Origin: Brasenia schreberi | Taxonomy: Eukaryota > Streptophyta > Magnoliopsida > Nymphaeales > Cabombaceae | Assembly (NCBI GenBank): GCA_036023115.1 | Contig: JAYKKT010000076.1 | Coordinates: forward strand, 4,092,001-4,156,000 | Length of the DNA stretch: 64,000 bases | Direction: 5' to 3' | In this document: piece by piece, positions 45,337 to 56,495 of the stretch | Layout of the letters: every line of letters begins with the position of its first letter | How positions within the stretch are numbered: position 1 is the stretch's first letter | Notes under the pieces: model-generated | Told to the model about the DNA's origin: nothing | Database searches by the model: none | The model's input: the letters and a program-made list of their open reading frames with translations, nothing else | Made by a program: the position numbers and the translations under genes

Positions 45337-48300
45337 GCGCAACCTGACGTAGTTCGAGGGTTTGATTTTGAATCCCATGATTTGAAATAAAATCACGTCT
45401 ACACCCGGAAGTGGATCCCCTTGCGGAAGATCCCACTTCTGAGCTCCCAGAATTTCATAAGATTCTCGATTTTGAAAAACCTTCCCAATCAGTAGGAGGA
45501 GATTTCATAGAGGTAAACCTAGGGGATGATTCCAATCCCAAAACCATCAAAATAGGCGCATGCTTGCATGAAACTGAAAGGTTAGCATTCATTGCATTTC
45601 TACGAACCTATTTAAATGTATTTGCATGGACGTATGAAGACATGCCGGAAATAGATCCCAGCATTGTCGAGCATCGTCTACCCTTAGATGCAGGTGTAAA
45701 ACCCATAAAGCAGAAGCTTAGGAAAATACACCCGAATGTACACACGCAAGTCAAAGAGGGTTTAGAAGATCTGCTAAAAGCCAGATTTATAAAACCCATT
45801 GCGTATTCTGATTGGTTATCAAATATCGTTGTGGTTCGAAAAACCAATGGGAAAATTTGAATATGCATCGATTTCAGAAATCTGAATAAAGCCACTCCTA
45901 AGGATAATTATCCTTTACCAAACATAGATTTGATAGTCGATAGTACTGCAAATCATGAAATGTTTTCATTTATGGATGGCTATTCAGGCTATAATCAAAT
46001 CAAACTAAGTCCATGAGATCAGGGTAAGACCGCCTTCACAACCCCATGGGGCACGTACTGCTATACAGTCATGCCCTTTGGTTTGAAAAATGCCGGCGCA
46101 ACATACCAACGAGCCATGACCACGATCTTCCATGATCAAATTCATGAGCTTGTAGAAGTGTATGTAGATGATCTCTTGGCAAAATCCAAAACCCGATGCA
46201 CCCATATCGAATGTTTACAAAAGATTTTTGAAAGGCTTAGGCTTTACAAAGTAAAGCTAAACCCTCAAAAATGTGTATTCGGGGTAGAATCAGGGAAGCT
46301 TCTGGGCTTTATGGTGAGCCAAAGGGGAATAGAAGTCGACCCCTCTAAGTGTCGAGCCATCATAGACATGGCTCCACCCTCCAATCTCACCCAAATCCGT
46401 AGCCTCCAGGGTCGTTTACAATCCGTTCGCCGATTCATATCGAATCTGGCAACTAGATGCGAACCCTTCAACAAACTGTTGAGGAAGGGCACGAAATTCT
46501 TATGGGACGACGAATGCTAGAAGTCCTTCGAGAGACTGAAGGCATACTTGGTTAATCCCCCCGTTTTGAACCCTCCAAAGCAAGGAAAACCGCTTTTATT
46601 ATACATCTCCGTGCATGCAAATGCTTTAGGAGCCCTGTTGGCTCAATACGAGGATGACACCCATAAGGAATATGCCATCTACTACATTTTGAAAACTCTC
46701 TTGGCTTATGAACGAAATTATCAAGCCATGGAGAAGACGTGCTTGGCCCTAGTCTGGGCCTCCTAGAAATTCAAACACTATTTCCTAGATCATGAGATCT
46801 GGATAGTGTCCAAGCTTGATCCAATCAAGCACTTGTTCGAAAAACCCATTCTCACGGGTAGATTGGGCAAATGGCAACTCCTTCTAATGGAGTATGATCT
46901 GAAATACCATCACCAGATCTCCATTAAGGGGCAAGCCCTAGCAGATTACGTGGCTGAGTTCCCCTTGGAGGACGCATATCCCACGCTTGTTGAAATGCCT
47001 GATGAAGGCATATTGCAAAACCATTTTCAAAACCACATTTTGGCAAATACTTTCGAAAACCAAGTGTGGAAGATGCACTTCGATGGGGCACGAAACCAAC
47101 GAGGGGCTGGTGCTGGGGTCATCCTAATCTCCCCTGAAAAGGGCGAGAGTCCCGTAGCAGTCTGCTTAGGTTTTGAATGTTCCAACAACGTAGCTGAGTA
47201 TGAAGCACTCATACAAGGCTTAAGAATTTCGAAAACTCTAGGGGCATCATGCATCGAGGTCTTTGGAGATTCGCTCCTTGTCATAAACCAGGTTTTAAAA
47301 ATTTGGCAAGTACGTAATGAGAAACTACTTCCATATCACGAGTTGGCCACTCGATTGGTCCAGTCCTTCCAATCGTGTAAACTCACAAACGTAGGAAGAG
47401 AGGACAATGGCATCGCCGATGCCCTCTCCTCTTTGGGTTCAGCCCTGAAGGTCGATCCCATTTCAGGGACCAGATCTTTGGAAATATGGCATGCGCCCCA
47501 CCCATCCACACACGACTTGGATATTTGCCAAAATAACCCAGAGTCTATTGAAAAACCCTGGTTTTATGACATCAAACAGTTTTTAGAAAATGGGGGATTC
47601 GTCGAGGATGCCACATCCAAAGATAAGGCATTCATTCGTAAGATTTCGACTCGATACACCATTTTGGGTGGGGTCTTATACAAAAAAAGTTTCACCGGCA
47701 TTTTGCTTAGGTGTATCGACCTAGAGGAGGCTAGGATAGTTATGCACGAGTTCCACGATGGAGAATGTGGAGGTCATGTAAATGCCAACATGATGGCAAT
47801 GAAAATACTTAGAGGGGGCTATTTTTGGTCCATCGTGAAAAAGGATTGCCACGATCATGTTAGGAAGTGTCATCCATGTCAAGTGCATGGGCACGCCATT
47901 CATATCCCTTCATCTGCAATGCATTCCGTGGTCAGCCCCTGGGCATTTACCATGTGGGCGTTTGACATCGTAGGCCCAATATTTCCAAAGGCCTCGAATG
48001 GGCATCGATTTATTTTAGCAGCCACGGAGTATTTCTCCAAGTGGGTGGAAGCCATTTTCCTAACCAACGTGATGGGGCAACATGTGGTGGCTTTCATCCG
48101 GAGGAATATCTTGGCTCGATTTGGGGTTCCACGAGACCTTGTGTCTGATAATGGCCCCCCATTCAAAAATGAGCGGATGGTTAAGTTGTGCAACACGTAT
48201 GGCATAACTCACCACTTCTCCTCGCCCTACTACCCTCAAGGCAATGGCCAAGCCGAAGCCACAAACAAGACTCTCATTAGCATAATTGAGAAAACCTTAG

Positions 48301-48806
48301 AAAAGGGTAGAACGTGGCACGAGAAGCTGGATGAAGCCTTATGGGCTTATAGGACTTCCATCCGAACTCCCACGAATGCCACACCTTTCGAATTGGTCTA
48401 TGGCACAAACGCCATTCTCCCCATTCATACCCAACTGCATTCATTTCATACATCCATTGCACTCGACCTCCCCCTAGAGACGCTTCAGCATGCTAGGATG
48501 GCCGAACTAGACTTGCTAGATGAGAGGCGACTCCTTGCCATGGATCATGCTCGTGCATACCGGCAAAGGATAGCCCGACATTATAGCAAACACATAAGAC
48601 CTCGCCACTTTGAAGTGGGGGATCTGGTTTTAAAAACCATCCATCATCGTGGCCCACACCCCCTGGGCAAGTGGCGCCCCAACTGGGATGGACCCTATGT
48701 TGTGCGAGCAACCACTACGAACAATTCGTATTGGTTGATCGATGTAGAAGGAAGGAATTTAACAGATCCTATCAATATCCAATACTTAAAGAAGTATCAT
48801 GTGTAG

Positions 48807-49977
48807 GATTTGGATTAAATTCCAAGTTTTCGAAAATTTTAGGGATAGCTGCCCTGAGACATGAAAATAAGGTGCAAAGGCAAAGTCGTGTGACCCTGAG
48901 TGAGAGAATTCGCACTTGTAAAAGAGTGGAGTCTTCAAAAATCGTGGTTACATTTCAAAATCCTTCTTCTTACAAAGAAAGGCCTAGTTCAATATAGCAA
49001 GATACTTGCAAGTAGTACGTGCTATTTCTAAATTGGCTGATCTAGAATGGATCGAGTGTAGGCTTGGGATAAGTCCTCCCCTCTTCTCTTCTCCTTCTAA
49101 AAGGAAAACAAAAGCCCAAACAAAGGGAATTTCCCATTCAAAGTCTCTTTCCAAAAGAAAGAAACTAGAATTCAAAAGAAAAATCGATTCTCTTGTGAAA
49201 AAGAGGGATTAAAGAAAAAATACTCCCAAAGGGAGACCCTCGATGAAAAAAAGGAAAAAGAGGCCAAAAAGCTCAAAAAGAGCAGTTTTCCACGCTCTAT
49301 GGCTTAAACCACGGGATGCTTCAGAAGGGACCGTGGTATCTCTTTCCCATCCCTGGCTTATCCCAAGCTAAAGCATCGTTCATTTCGAGGAATCCTAAAG
49401 TAAAAATAGGATTTACTTACTTGAATTTCATCTTGTTTGAGAATTCGATGTTTCGAGTAAGGCGTAGGAATTTGAAATATAGCTGGTTTTCTTATAAAAC
49501 CTCCACTAGATAAGCGAGTGTTAAAACTCAAACAAGGGCAAGCACGGAGTGCTCGAGATCCTTAGGATCGAGACTCAAGACAGTTGTCCCTTTTGTAAAT
49601 AGTTTTGTAAATAAGTTTTGAAAATCGAACGTCGAACAGCATAGGATCTGCTCACTTGGAGCAACAGGCCTTGTAAGTCTCTAGAGTTCGACCACATCTG
49701 GTCTCTGGGAGGTTGCCACTCTTGGCACCACACCCATGTCATGCATCTGCATTCCACGCATGAACATTTGCATAAACATGATCCCATTTAGGACCAGATT
49801 CCATGTAAAACCCTTTGGCATGATATCTCCTCCTACCAGAGTTTGTAAATTGAGATTTTGCTAAAGATTGGGGCGATCCCATATTCTTCGTGGATAGATC
49901 TAGGGAGACATTGAAAGGGGTGTTTGTCATCTTTGCCCTTATCCAAATCGATTTGGACAAGGCCAAAGAGGGGCATC
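48807..49977 (+). other. 3' non-coding segment and polypurine tract of element A
   Basis: A-rich sequence between the integrase stop and the 3' LTR; short ORFs here are not conserved in B. AAGGCCAAAGAGGGG (49959-49973) is the polypurine tract, with four bases before the LTR. Confidence 0.75.
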
Positions 49978-52900
49978 TATAAACACCCCGAAATCCCACG
50001 AATTCCTCGAAACAACCTGGTTTTGTAAAAGTAGCCCCAAAGGGCTGTTTTGAGTCTGGAAACCCAGGAGCCTTCCAGGCAACCCTGTACATATGTTTTG
50101 AACTCTGTATTTCAAAAATATACAATATGGCTTTTAAAACCTTTTTAAAACATGTTTTGAAACCCCGAAGTAGCTTCGGCCTAATCCAGACAGGACCAGG
50201 AGAGCTAAGGAGAGCCCAGAACCGGAGCACATGTCAAGCCTGACACAGCAACTCTCGTATCAAATCCACACCCCCAGGATCTCGAACGTCCAAGACCCTG
50301 TTATCATCGAAACTTTGTTTGAAGTCATCCCCGGAAGGCGAAAACAAAGGCGGACGATCATGTTGGCGAAGACCCAACAAAGACGGAGTACTGATGTTGT
50401 CAGGCCCCGCACAAACCGTTCGTTTCGAACACAGCTCGAAGGAGTCAGAGTTCAGTTTGGATCGGATCTAGACCATATATATCCAGATCCCAATCCAAAC
50501 CCATGTATGGACTTGGATTTGGATTTGGATCCAAAGATCCAATCCAATATCCATGTCCATGGCCCACATCACCTTCTCATAAATGGAGGTGGGGCCCACT
50601 TGAATTTCACGTGGGATTATGGGCATGAGAGAGAGTGGGGGGTGGATAAGATCAAGTGTGTGTTGTAATTAAGCTTGACTTGTGTGTCAAGTTTGGGGTT
50701 AATCATGTGGGTTAGCCTAATTAAGTGGGTTTAAGCCTGTAATTAGCCAAAACCAAACCTAGGGCTGCACCAACATGATGTGGTTAAGATCCATGGGCCA
50801 TGCAAAGGGAGCTCCTTCACCTAAACCTAACCCAAAACGCCTAATCCTAGTCTTCCACCCTAATCCGGCCCTAATCTGAGCCTAATCACCTAACCCACTT
50901 CCCTAATCCCGGCCTAATCCCAACCTAATCACCTATCCCACTTCCCTAATCCTTTCCTAAACCTAGGTTAATTTCCCTAAACCTAGCTTAATCCTAGCCT
51001 AATCACCTAACCTAGCTCACTAAACCTCACCCTAGAACCAATCCACCTAGCTAAACCCTAAACCTCTAAACCACCCCTAGCCCACAACCTACCCAAACCA
51101 CTTTTTAAAATATCTGGCCCTACCCTTTCCAGCCCACCTTATCCTCATACCACCCTACCTAAACCATCTAACCACTACCCCAAACCCAGCCCTAGCCGAC
51201 CTAGCCCATCCCTATATAAACCCCCCCCCCCCCCCTTGGGGGCGGGTTTCATCACCTAGCAGCCCACCCATTCCCAGTCGGGTCCTCCACTTCCCCAAGC
51301 TCAGCCGAATTCCGCTTGCTCCACCTGCTCCACATCCCTCCACCACCTGCTCCACATCCCACCACCACCTACACCACTACCTTCCAGCCAAACGCCACCA
51401 CCACCGCCACCATCATCCGGTTGATTCCCTTCCACCCGCCACCATTTCTTCACCCGGTAAGTCCCCTACATCCTACCTTACTACTTCTTCACTCCCTCTC
51501 CACTCTCAGCCACCTAATCCACTCCCCTATCACCCTAACATCAGCCCTTCCACTTGCTGCCACCCTTCTCACTCAGTCGAACCCATAGCTCCCTAACTAC
51601 CCGCCACCACCTAGACCTTTTAGACCCATTCGGCCACCCTACCCGACTCCCTAAGACCTGCCCATATCACCCTACCACACCCACTATACCTACTACCACT
51701 TGACCCCATCTCCTAGCTAGTTCCCTTCCCTTACACCACTCCTAGCCACCCCAACAATCCGCCACCACCGAACTCCCCCAGTCGGCCACTCCAGCTGACT
51801 GTCGCCCCTTTACTCGGCCAGCAACCCGCCAACCTTAGGTGCCCCATTAGGTCTTCCTTTGAGCTTCCCTTAGTGCCATACTCCCTTAGTGACCCTACTT
51901 AGGTCCTTTAACCCAACACACCAAAAACAGCCCTTTGCTAGCAGCCGGCCACCTTCAAGGCGCCTCTTCCGCGCGCCAAGGACACTCAGCCAGCACCTCT
52001 TGCCGTTCAACCTCGCGAAGCTCCCTTTTGCAGCCCAAGGCGAAGGCCAAGCCCACGCTCAAGCAAGGCATCTTCGGACTAGCTATTAGTAAGTGCCTAA
52101 CTCGGTCTTTAGTTGTATACTTGCTTGAGATTCAATTCGATACGGGGTTGTAATAACGGAGCATAATCTCCCCCCGCTTGTAATAACGTGGCTTGGCACA
52201 CCCACACACGTGCACTCCCTTAGTTGTGCACGATTTTGAACACACACGGGCCTAATTAGCCCCTAATACATAAACATATACATATACTTTAATTTTGTAG
52301 GGTTTTGCTTAAGTTGGGTGTGTTGTCTTTCAAGCACTCACACACATTGAGCCTTCGCTCTTATTTGAAAGACCCAAGTAAGGGCCGACCTATACTATTT
52401 GGGTCTCATTTTATGTCGTGTGTGTAAGTCTTTCAATTCAAGCACTCACACACATTGAGCCTTCGCTCTTATTTGAAAGACCCAAGTAAGGGCCGACCTA
52501 TACTATTTGGATTTCATTTTATGTCGTGTGTGTAAGTCCTTCAATTCAAGCACTCACACACATTGAGCCTTCGCTCTTATTTGAAAGACCCAAGTAAGGG
52601 CCGACCTATACTATTTGGGTTTCATTTTATGTCGTGTGTGTAAGTCTTTCAATTCAAGCACTCACACACATTGAGCCTTCGCTCTTATTTGAAAGACCCA
52701 AGTAAGGGCCGACCTATACTATTTGGGTTTAATTTCATGTTGTGTGCGTAGTACTTAAATTCAAGCACTCACACACATTGAGCTTTCGCTCTTATTCCCA
52801 AGACCTTAATCAAGGCCATACTGCAAGTTATATTTGGGTTTAATTTCATGTCGTGTGTGTAAGTCTTTTCAATTCAAGCACTCACACACATTGAGCTTTC

Positions 52901-53524
52901 GCTCTTATTTGCAAGACCCGAGTAAGGGCCCATATACATACTCTATATACATATCTCCCTTCGGCATTTACATTTCAAGTCATTTCCCTTCGGTTATTTC
53001 CCTTCGGCATTGTATTTACATTTCGGGTTTTCCCTTTGGAGTAGCGTGATTTTGCATTGCATCTACGCCATACCACGAGGTAGGACGCATATTGCATCAA
53101 AGCAAGCCCCGCTCAAATTCGCCCATGTAGTGGAGTGTTCATAACACACAAACTAGGTGGCCCAAAAAGGGATAAAAGGAAAGACTTAGGCACGTGCAAA
53201 TCCACGTGAACTAAAATCTGCAATCGCATCTAAAAAACCCGAATTAGACACCTCGAACCGCTTCTTAGGCATTCTATCCGAAAGACTCGATTTTTGCAAA
53301 GCGTACAGACTGACCCTTGCGCATCGGTGCAAGAAGGTCTGCGACGACGAGAGCTCACTTGCTCACAGTCGCCACGATTAGAAGTCAGTTTAAAATATAT
53401 CTTCGCTAGCTTAGGTAAGCTAGCTGGCATGCCCTGTTTACATAAATAGGCCTTAGACGCACGAGAGGATCCACTCCAAGCCCAGAAAAGGCGGGGGAGG
53501 CGTGGGGATTTTCGTGCGTCTACA
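49978..53524 (+). repeat. 3' LTR of element A (3.55 kb)
   Basis: Starts TATAAACACC (first dinucleotide mutated from TG) and ends GTCTACA. ATCC array 50457-50560, degenerate CCTAA-rich region 50815-51090, TATA 51213-51220, C-run followed by TTGGGGGCGGG (51221-51247), donors 51457-51462 and 52089-52094, TTGTAATAACG pair 52147-52190, 108-bp repeats 52320-52920, U5 stems 53316-53333 and 53404-53423. The PBS-like decamer (53424-53433) has one mismatch. Confidence 0.9.
51213..51462 (+). promoter_or_regulatory. TATA box and candidate donor, A 3' LTR
   Basis: TATATAAA at 51213-51220, CCCG plus GTAAGT at 51457-51462, 244 nt apart. The TATA segment is missing in the 5' LTR of A. Confidence 0.55.
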
Positions 53525-53529
53525 GTCTA

Positions 53530-54834
53530 AATTGTAGGTCTCTTCTAAGGTAGGCTCCAGGGCACCCTTGACCCAGGTGGTCAGAGGGGGTGGTTCTGGT
53601 GTATTTTGGGAGTATAGCTGATCCCATATTGGCTTGGATTTGTCCTTGGCAGTATGGGTTCTAGGAGACCCTGAATTTGTGCCCCTAGACTTTTATATGG
53701 TAAATAGCCCATATTTAACAGCATGTTCCACAATTTTTTGTTTTTAGAGAAATTTTCATATAAATCGTGGTCCTGGAACTTGCTGTCCTCTATGTTTTGT
53801 ACATAGGGCTTTTTGTCTAGGGGTTTTGGAAATAGGAGATTTTTGGGTTTTCCTGGGATGGTCAGGATTTTGAGGGGGCCAGCTTTGGGCGGCCCCTTCA
53901 CATATACGACCTTCCTAGGGTTTTTCAATGTGAGCCTTGGTGGCTCGAGTAGGGTCTGCCCTAGATTTGCCTCGTGGGTTTGGGAACTCGACAAGCAAGG
54001 GGAATTTATGACCCCCTGAAGCTGAGGATGACTCTCACCTAGGATCACTACGACTTGATCCCTGAAAGGGATTTTGACACACCTGTGGAAGGTGGATGGC
54101 ACAGCACACAGGCTGTGTATCCAGGGCCTTCCCAACAACAGATTATAGTGGGGGTGGATGTCGAGGACATGGAACACCCCCGTGTGTGCTATCCCTCCCA
54201 TTTCCATGAGGAGTTCGATGGATCCTAGTTGTCTAAACACATTCCCATCGTATCCAGTGATGACAATGGGGCTTATGTTTACGGATGTCAAGGTGACTCC
54301 AATTTGGTTTGCCACATGAAGTGGAAGGATGTTGAGCCCTCCTCCCCCATCGACTAGGCACCTATCCAGAGAGTGGTTATTCAGAACCACCTCGATATGT
54401 AGGGCCTGGTTATGGGATTCGTAGGAACTTTCTACATCGTCTTCTAAGAATACGACGGGCGTTTTCGCTCCTATGGATGCCACTTGATTAGACAAGGATT
54501 CTGGGGTTATGTTCGAACTAACCTTTGCTCTTTCTAGAATTTTCTCTAACACGAGTCTATGCCTAGGCGAAGTTTGTATTAGCTCTAGGATGGACATGTT
54601 GATAGGAATCTTTGAAAGATGGTTTTCGAAATCATATATTTTTAACACGACATTTCCTGTGTCTGCTTTCGGCGGAACTCTAGGAATACATGCTTTTGAG
54701 GGGTACACTGACCACCTTTTTAACACTTTGCAGATGTGGTGGTTGGTAGATCCTCCCAGATCTTGTCACCTCCCCCACGATCAACCTAGGGTTCGCACCT
54801 AACATGGCTCTAATCGAAAGTTTTGGAGCACCTT
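53530..54834 (-). pseudogene. Protease and G-patch (ORF1 end) of element C
   Basis: An open minus-strand frame 54726-53581 of 381 codons. It covers the pre-protease region with R-L-V-L-E-K-I-L-E-R-A-K, protease with V-D-G-G-G-G-L-N-I-L and L-L-G-R-P-W, and the G-patch with N-M-G-Y-x-P-Y-K-S-L-G. A frameshift near 53600 replaces the normal C-terminus. Upstream, gag-related sequence continues to 54834 in a shifted frame and is cut by LTR H. The missing RT continues at 17955 across element A. Confidence 0.85.
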
Positions 54835-55568
54835 TGTAAACACCCCAAATTTTCAAAAAACTCCCAAAAACATAAAAAGCTCGTTTGAGCCAAAACGACA
54901 ACCTATTTTAAAATGTAAAAATAGGTACAAAAGGCAAAAGAAAAGCCCATGCAAGAAGAGGATTCGAGCCCAGAATTTCAGAAGCCACCCCCTGCTCAAA
55001 AACAGAAGGAAAAAGAGCCCGTTTGGAGAAAAGCCCGACAAAAGGGCAAAAACATAATTTGGGTCAAAGAAAAAGTGCAAAGCAGCTCCAAAATGCAGAA
55101 AGAAGTCCAATACCTGAGGAAGTCGACAAAAGTCTGAGACACGTCCCGTCAGAATGAAGAACGGAATCCGTACGGCAATCTGAGTTCGATATCAACAGGA
55201 ACCGGCCAGAAACCAAAACGGTGGACTGAAATGAACACCGAAAAGGTCCTGAAAAGCAGAACACCGATTGGAAGAAAGACTTGGGGAAGACCCAGGCCAG
55301 AGTTGGGCCTCCGATGAATCGAAGCCCGCTCGAAACCGACAGTGAAAAGCTCCAGAAAAGACCAGAAAACCAAGGAGCAGAAAAAAAAGTTTAGAGTGGA
55401 TCTGGACCCAAAATATCCAGATCTAGATCCAAATTGTGTTTGGATTGGATCTGGATATCAAAAATCCAAGATCCGAGATCCGCGATCCAGATCCAAATAG
55501 GGTTTGGATTGGATCCGGATAGCCAGACCCAAATCCAAGACCCAAGATCCATATCCAAGTTGAAAATC

Positions 55569-55864
55569 TATAAAAGGACATGAGGTGCTGGCTATGGGTG
55601 GTTCACGAAGTTTGCATTTCACGCATCTCACTTGGGAAGGGGAGAGAGAGAGAGAGAGAGGAAAGGTCAACAAAGGGGGTTGGTTTCCCCCCTTTCCTTT
55701 TTGTAAAACAAGGGCTGAAATTGTGGGTAGGGTTGGTTTCTCCATTCCACGCAAGAAAAATTCTTGCTCAAATGAGATTCAACAGCATTGGATGGCCCCT
55801 TCTTGGTGAAGATTGGCTGCGTGGAAATCAAGAAAATCATGGCTGAACCAATACCAAGGTGAGC
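55569..55864 (+). promoter_or_regulatory. TATA box and candidate 5' splice site, LTR H
   Basis: TATAAAAG at 55569-55576, and CCAAG followed by GTGAGC at 55859-55864, 290 nt apart. The ATCC-rich array lies directly upstream. Confidence 0.5.
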
Positions 55865-56022
55865 CCCCTAGATCCTCTCTAAACCGTCTCTCTTCTTGTC
55901 TCTCTAAACCACCCAATACCATCTTTGAAAACTCAGCAAAGTCCAACCAAGGAGCTGGCCGAATTTCACTAAAAACTAACCTAGTTTTACCCAAGTCCGT
56001 CCCCACCTAAGACTATCCCAAG

Positions 56023-56305
56023 CTCGGCCATTGGCTGGCCGAGTTCACCCTAGATCTGCCCCATTAAGCACCTAAATCCTAACTCTCTAAACCACCCTTA
56101 ATCCCACCCCAAGTTCGGCCAAAATACTGGCCGAACATTGCTGAAAAACTTCCCCTTTTCGAAACTTGTTAAGCTCGGCCAAAATGCTGGCCGAGTCCCA
56201 CTTGAACCTACCATCTAGATCCTAAGTCCTAAAACCTTTACATTGTCCTAAACCCTGCCTAAACTAATCCTAAAACCACCCAGCTCGGCCACCATTTGGC
56301 CGAGC
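56023..56305. repeat. Four GC-rich hairpins in LTR H
   Basis: CTCGGCCA..TGGCCGAG at 56023-56043, GTTCGGCCA..TGGCCGAAC at 56113-56136, CTCGGCCA..TGGCCGAG at 56174-56195 and GCTCGGCCA..TGGCCGAGC at 56283-56305. Same position and arm family as the array in G. Confidence 0.8.
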
Positions 56306-56495
56306 CACTCCCATAGCACCTTCGCATGTCAACCTAGCCCACGTCACGAACTAGGATAAAAAACCACGCAGTTGATCGGTTCGCAGCGAGAGGTCCATCC
56401 AACGGCTATCTCCAAGGTCGGATCTCATTGATAAAGAAAGCCCAAGCAGATGATGTGTAAGTGTTCGAATCTCATCTTTTACATTGTTTCAAGTT

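Larger units (their letters stand above)
41048..45403 (+). mobile_element. X: 4.36 kb solo LTR with captured host sequence
   Basis: Starts TGTAAACACCC and ends ACGTCTACA, flanked by perfect 5-bp duplications CCCGG (41043-41047, 45404-45408), with no internal region. It shares the U5 block of the other LTRs (45224-45336), a TATA box (43974-43980) and a donor-like site (44263-44268). The first about 600 bp and the R/U5 part are LTR-like. About 2 kb of U3 (roughly 41690-43670) is gene-like and absent from all other LTRs here. Ectopic LTR-LTR recombination is the usual origin of solo LTRs. Confidence 0.85.
40671..48806 (+). pseudogene. pol: pol (ORF2) of element A, interrupted by X
   Basis: ATG at 40671; the frame from 40786 to 41047 continues in phase at 45409 once X and one CCCGG copy are removed. 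RT about 45600-46500 with Y-V-D-D at 46161-46172. The first RNase H (about 46560-46850) lacks the usual first Asp (Y-I-S-V-H-A-N). Archaeal-type RNase H is 47064-47445. Integrase finger is about 47755-47880; core Asp 47964, Asp 48147 and Glu 48255 give 60 and 35 intervening residues (D,D35E). The C-terminus has G-K-W-R-P-N-W-D-G-P-Y and no chromodomain. In-frame stops at 45858, 46014, 46518 and 46764 are all C-to-T changes; the integrase half (46806-48806) is open for 666 codons. Confidence 0.9.
18004..53524 (+). mobile_element. Element A: Tat element with nested B and X
   Basis: Perfect 5-bp duplication GTCTA flanks it (17999-18003, 53525-53529). The 5' LTR is 18004-18481 plus 33113-36102, split by B. 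Internal region 36103-49977 contains PBS, ORF1 (36247-39117), a duplicated protease-to-spacer block (39466-41047), pol and a 1.2 kb 3' non-coding segment. 3' LTR is 49978-53524. Without B and X the element is about 16.5 kb. Many in-frame stops are present; it is not autonomous now. Confidence 0.9.
15156..54834 (-). mobile_element. Element C: oldest host Tat element, multiply interrupted
   Basis: Remaining pieces are pol (15156-17955) and the ORF1 end (53530-54834), on the minus strand. They are contiguous once element A and its GTCTA duplication (17999-18003 and 53525-53529) are removed. D/F interrupts the integrase at 15155; LTR H interrupts gag at 54835. The protein is visibly more diverged from A, B and E than they are from each other, consistent with age. 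Its LTRs are outside the window or lost. Confidence 0.75.
54835..56495 (+). repeat. LTR H (G-type), 5' part, cut by element E
   Basis: Starts TGTAAACACC after flank ACCTT (54830-54834), inserted in gag of C. Its first 500 bp match the reverse complement of G (5841 downward). ATCC array 55395-55560, TATA 55569-55576, GA tract 55638-55662, donor-like CCAAG plus GTGAGC (55859-55864), then four GGCC-type hairpins (56023-56305). E is inserted at 56496 (flank AAGTT); the rest of H should lie beyond the window. Confidence 0.8.

Noticed and set aside
46806..48806. Chromovirus (chromodomain) assignment
   Set aside because: Integrase ends shortly after W-D-G-P-Y with no chromodomain, and the second RNase H is a Tat-lineage trait.
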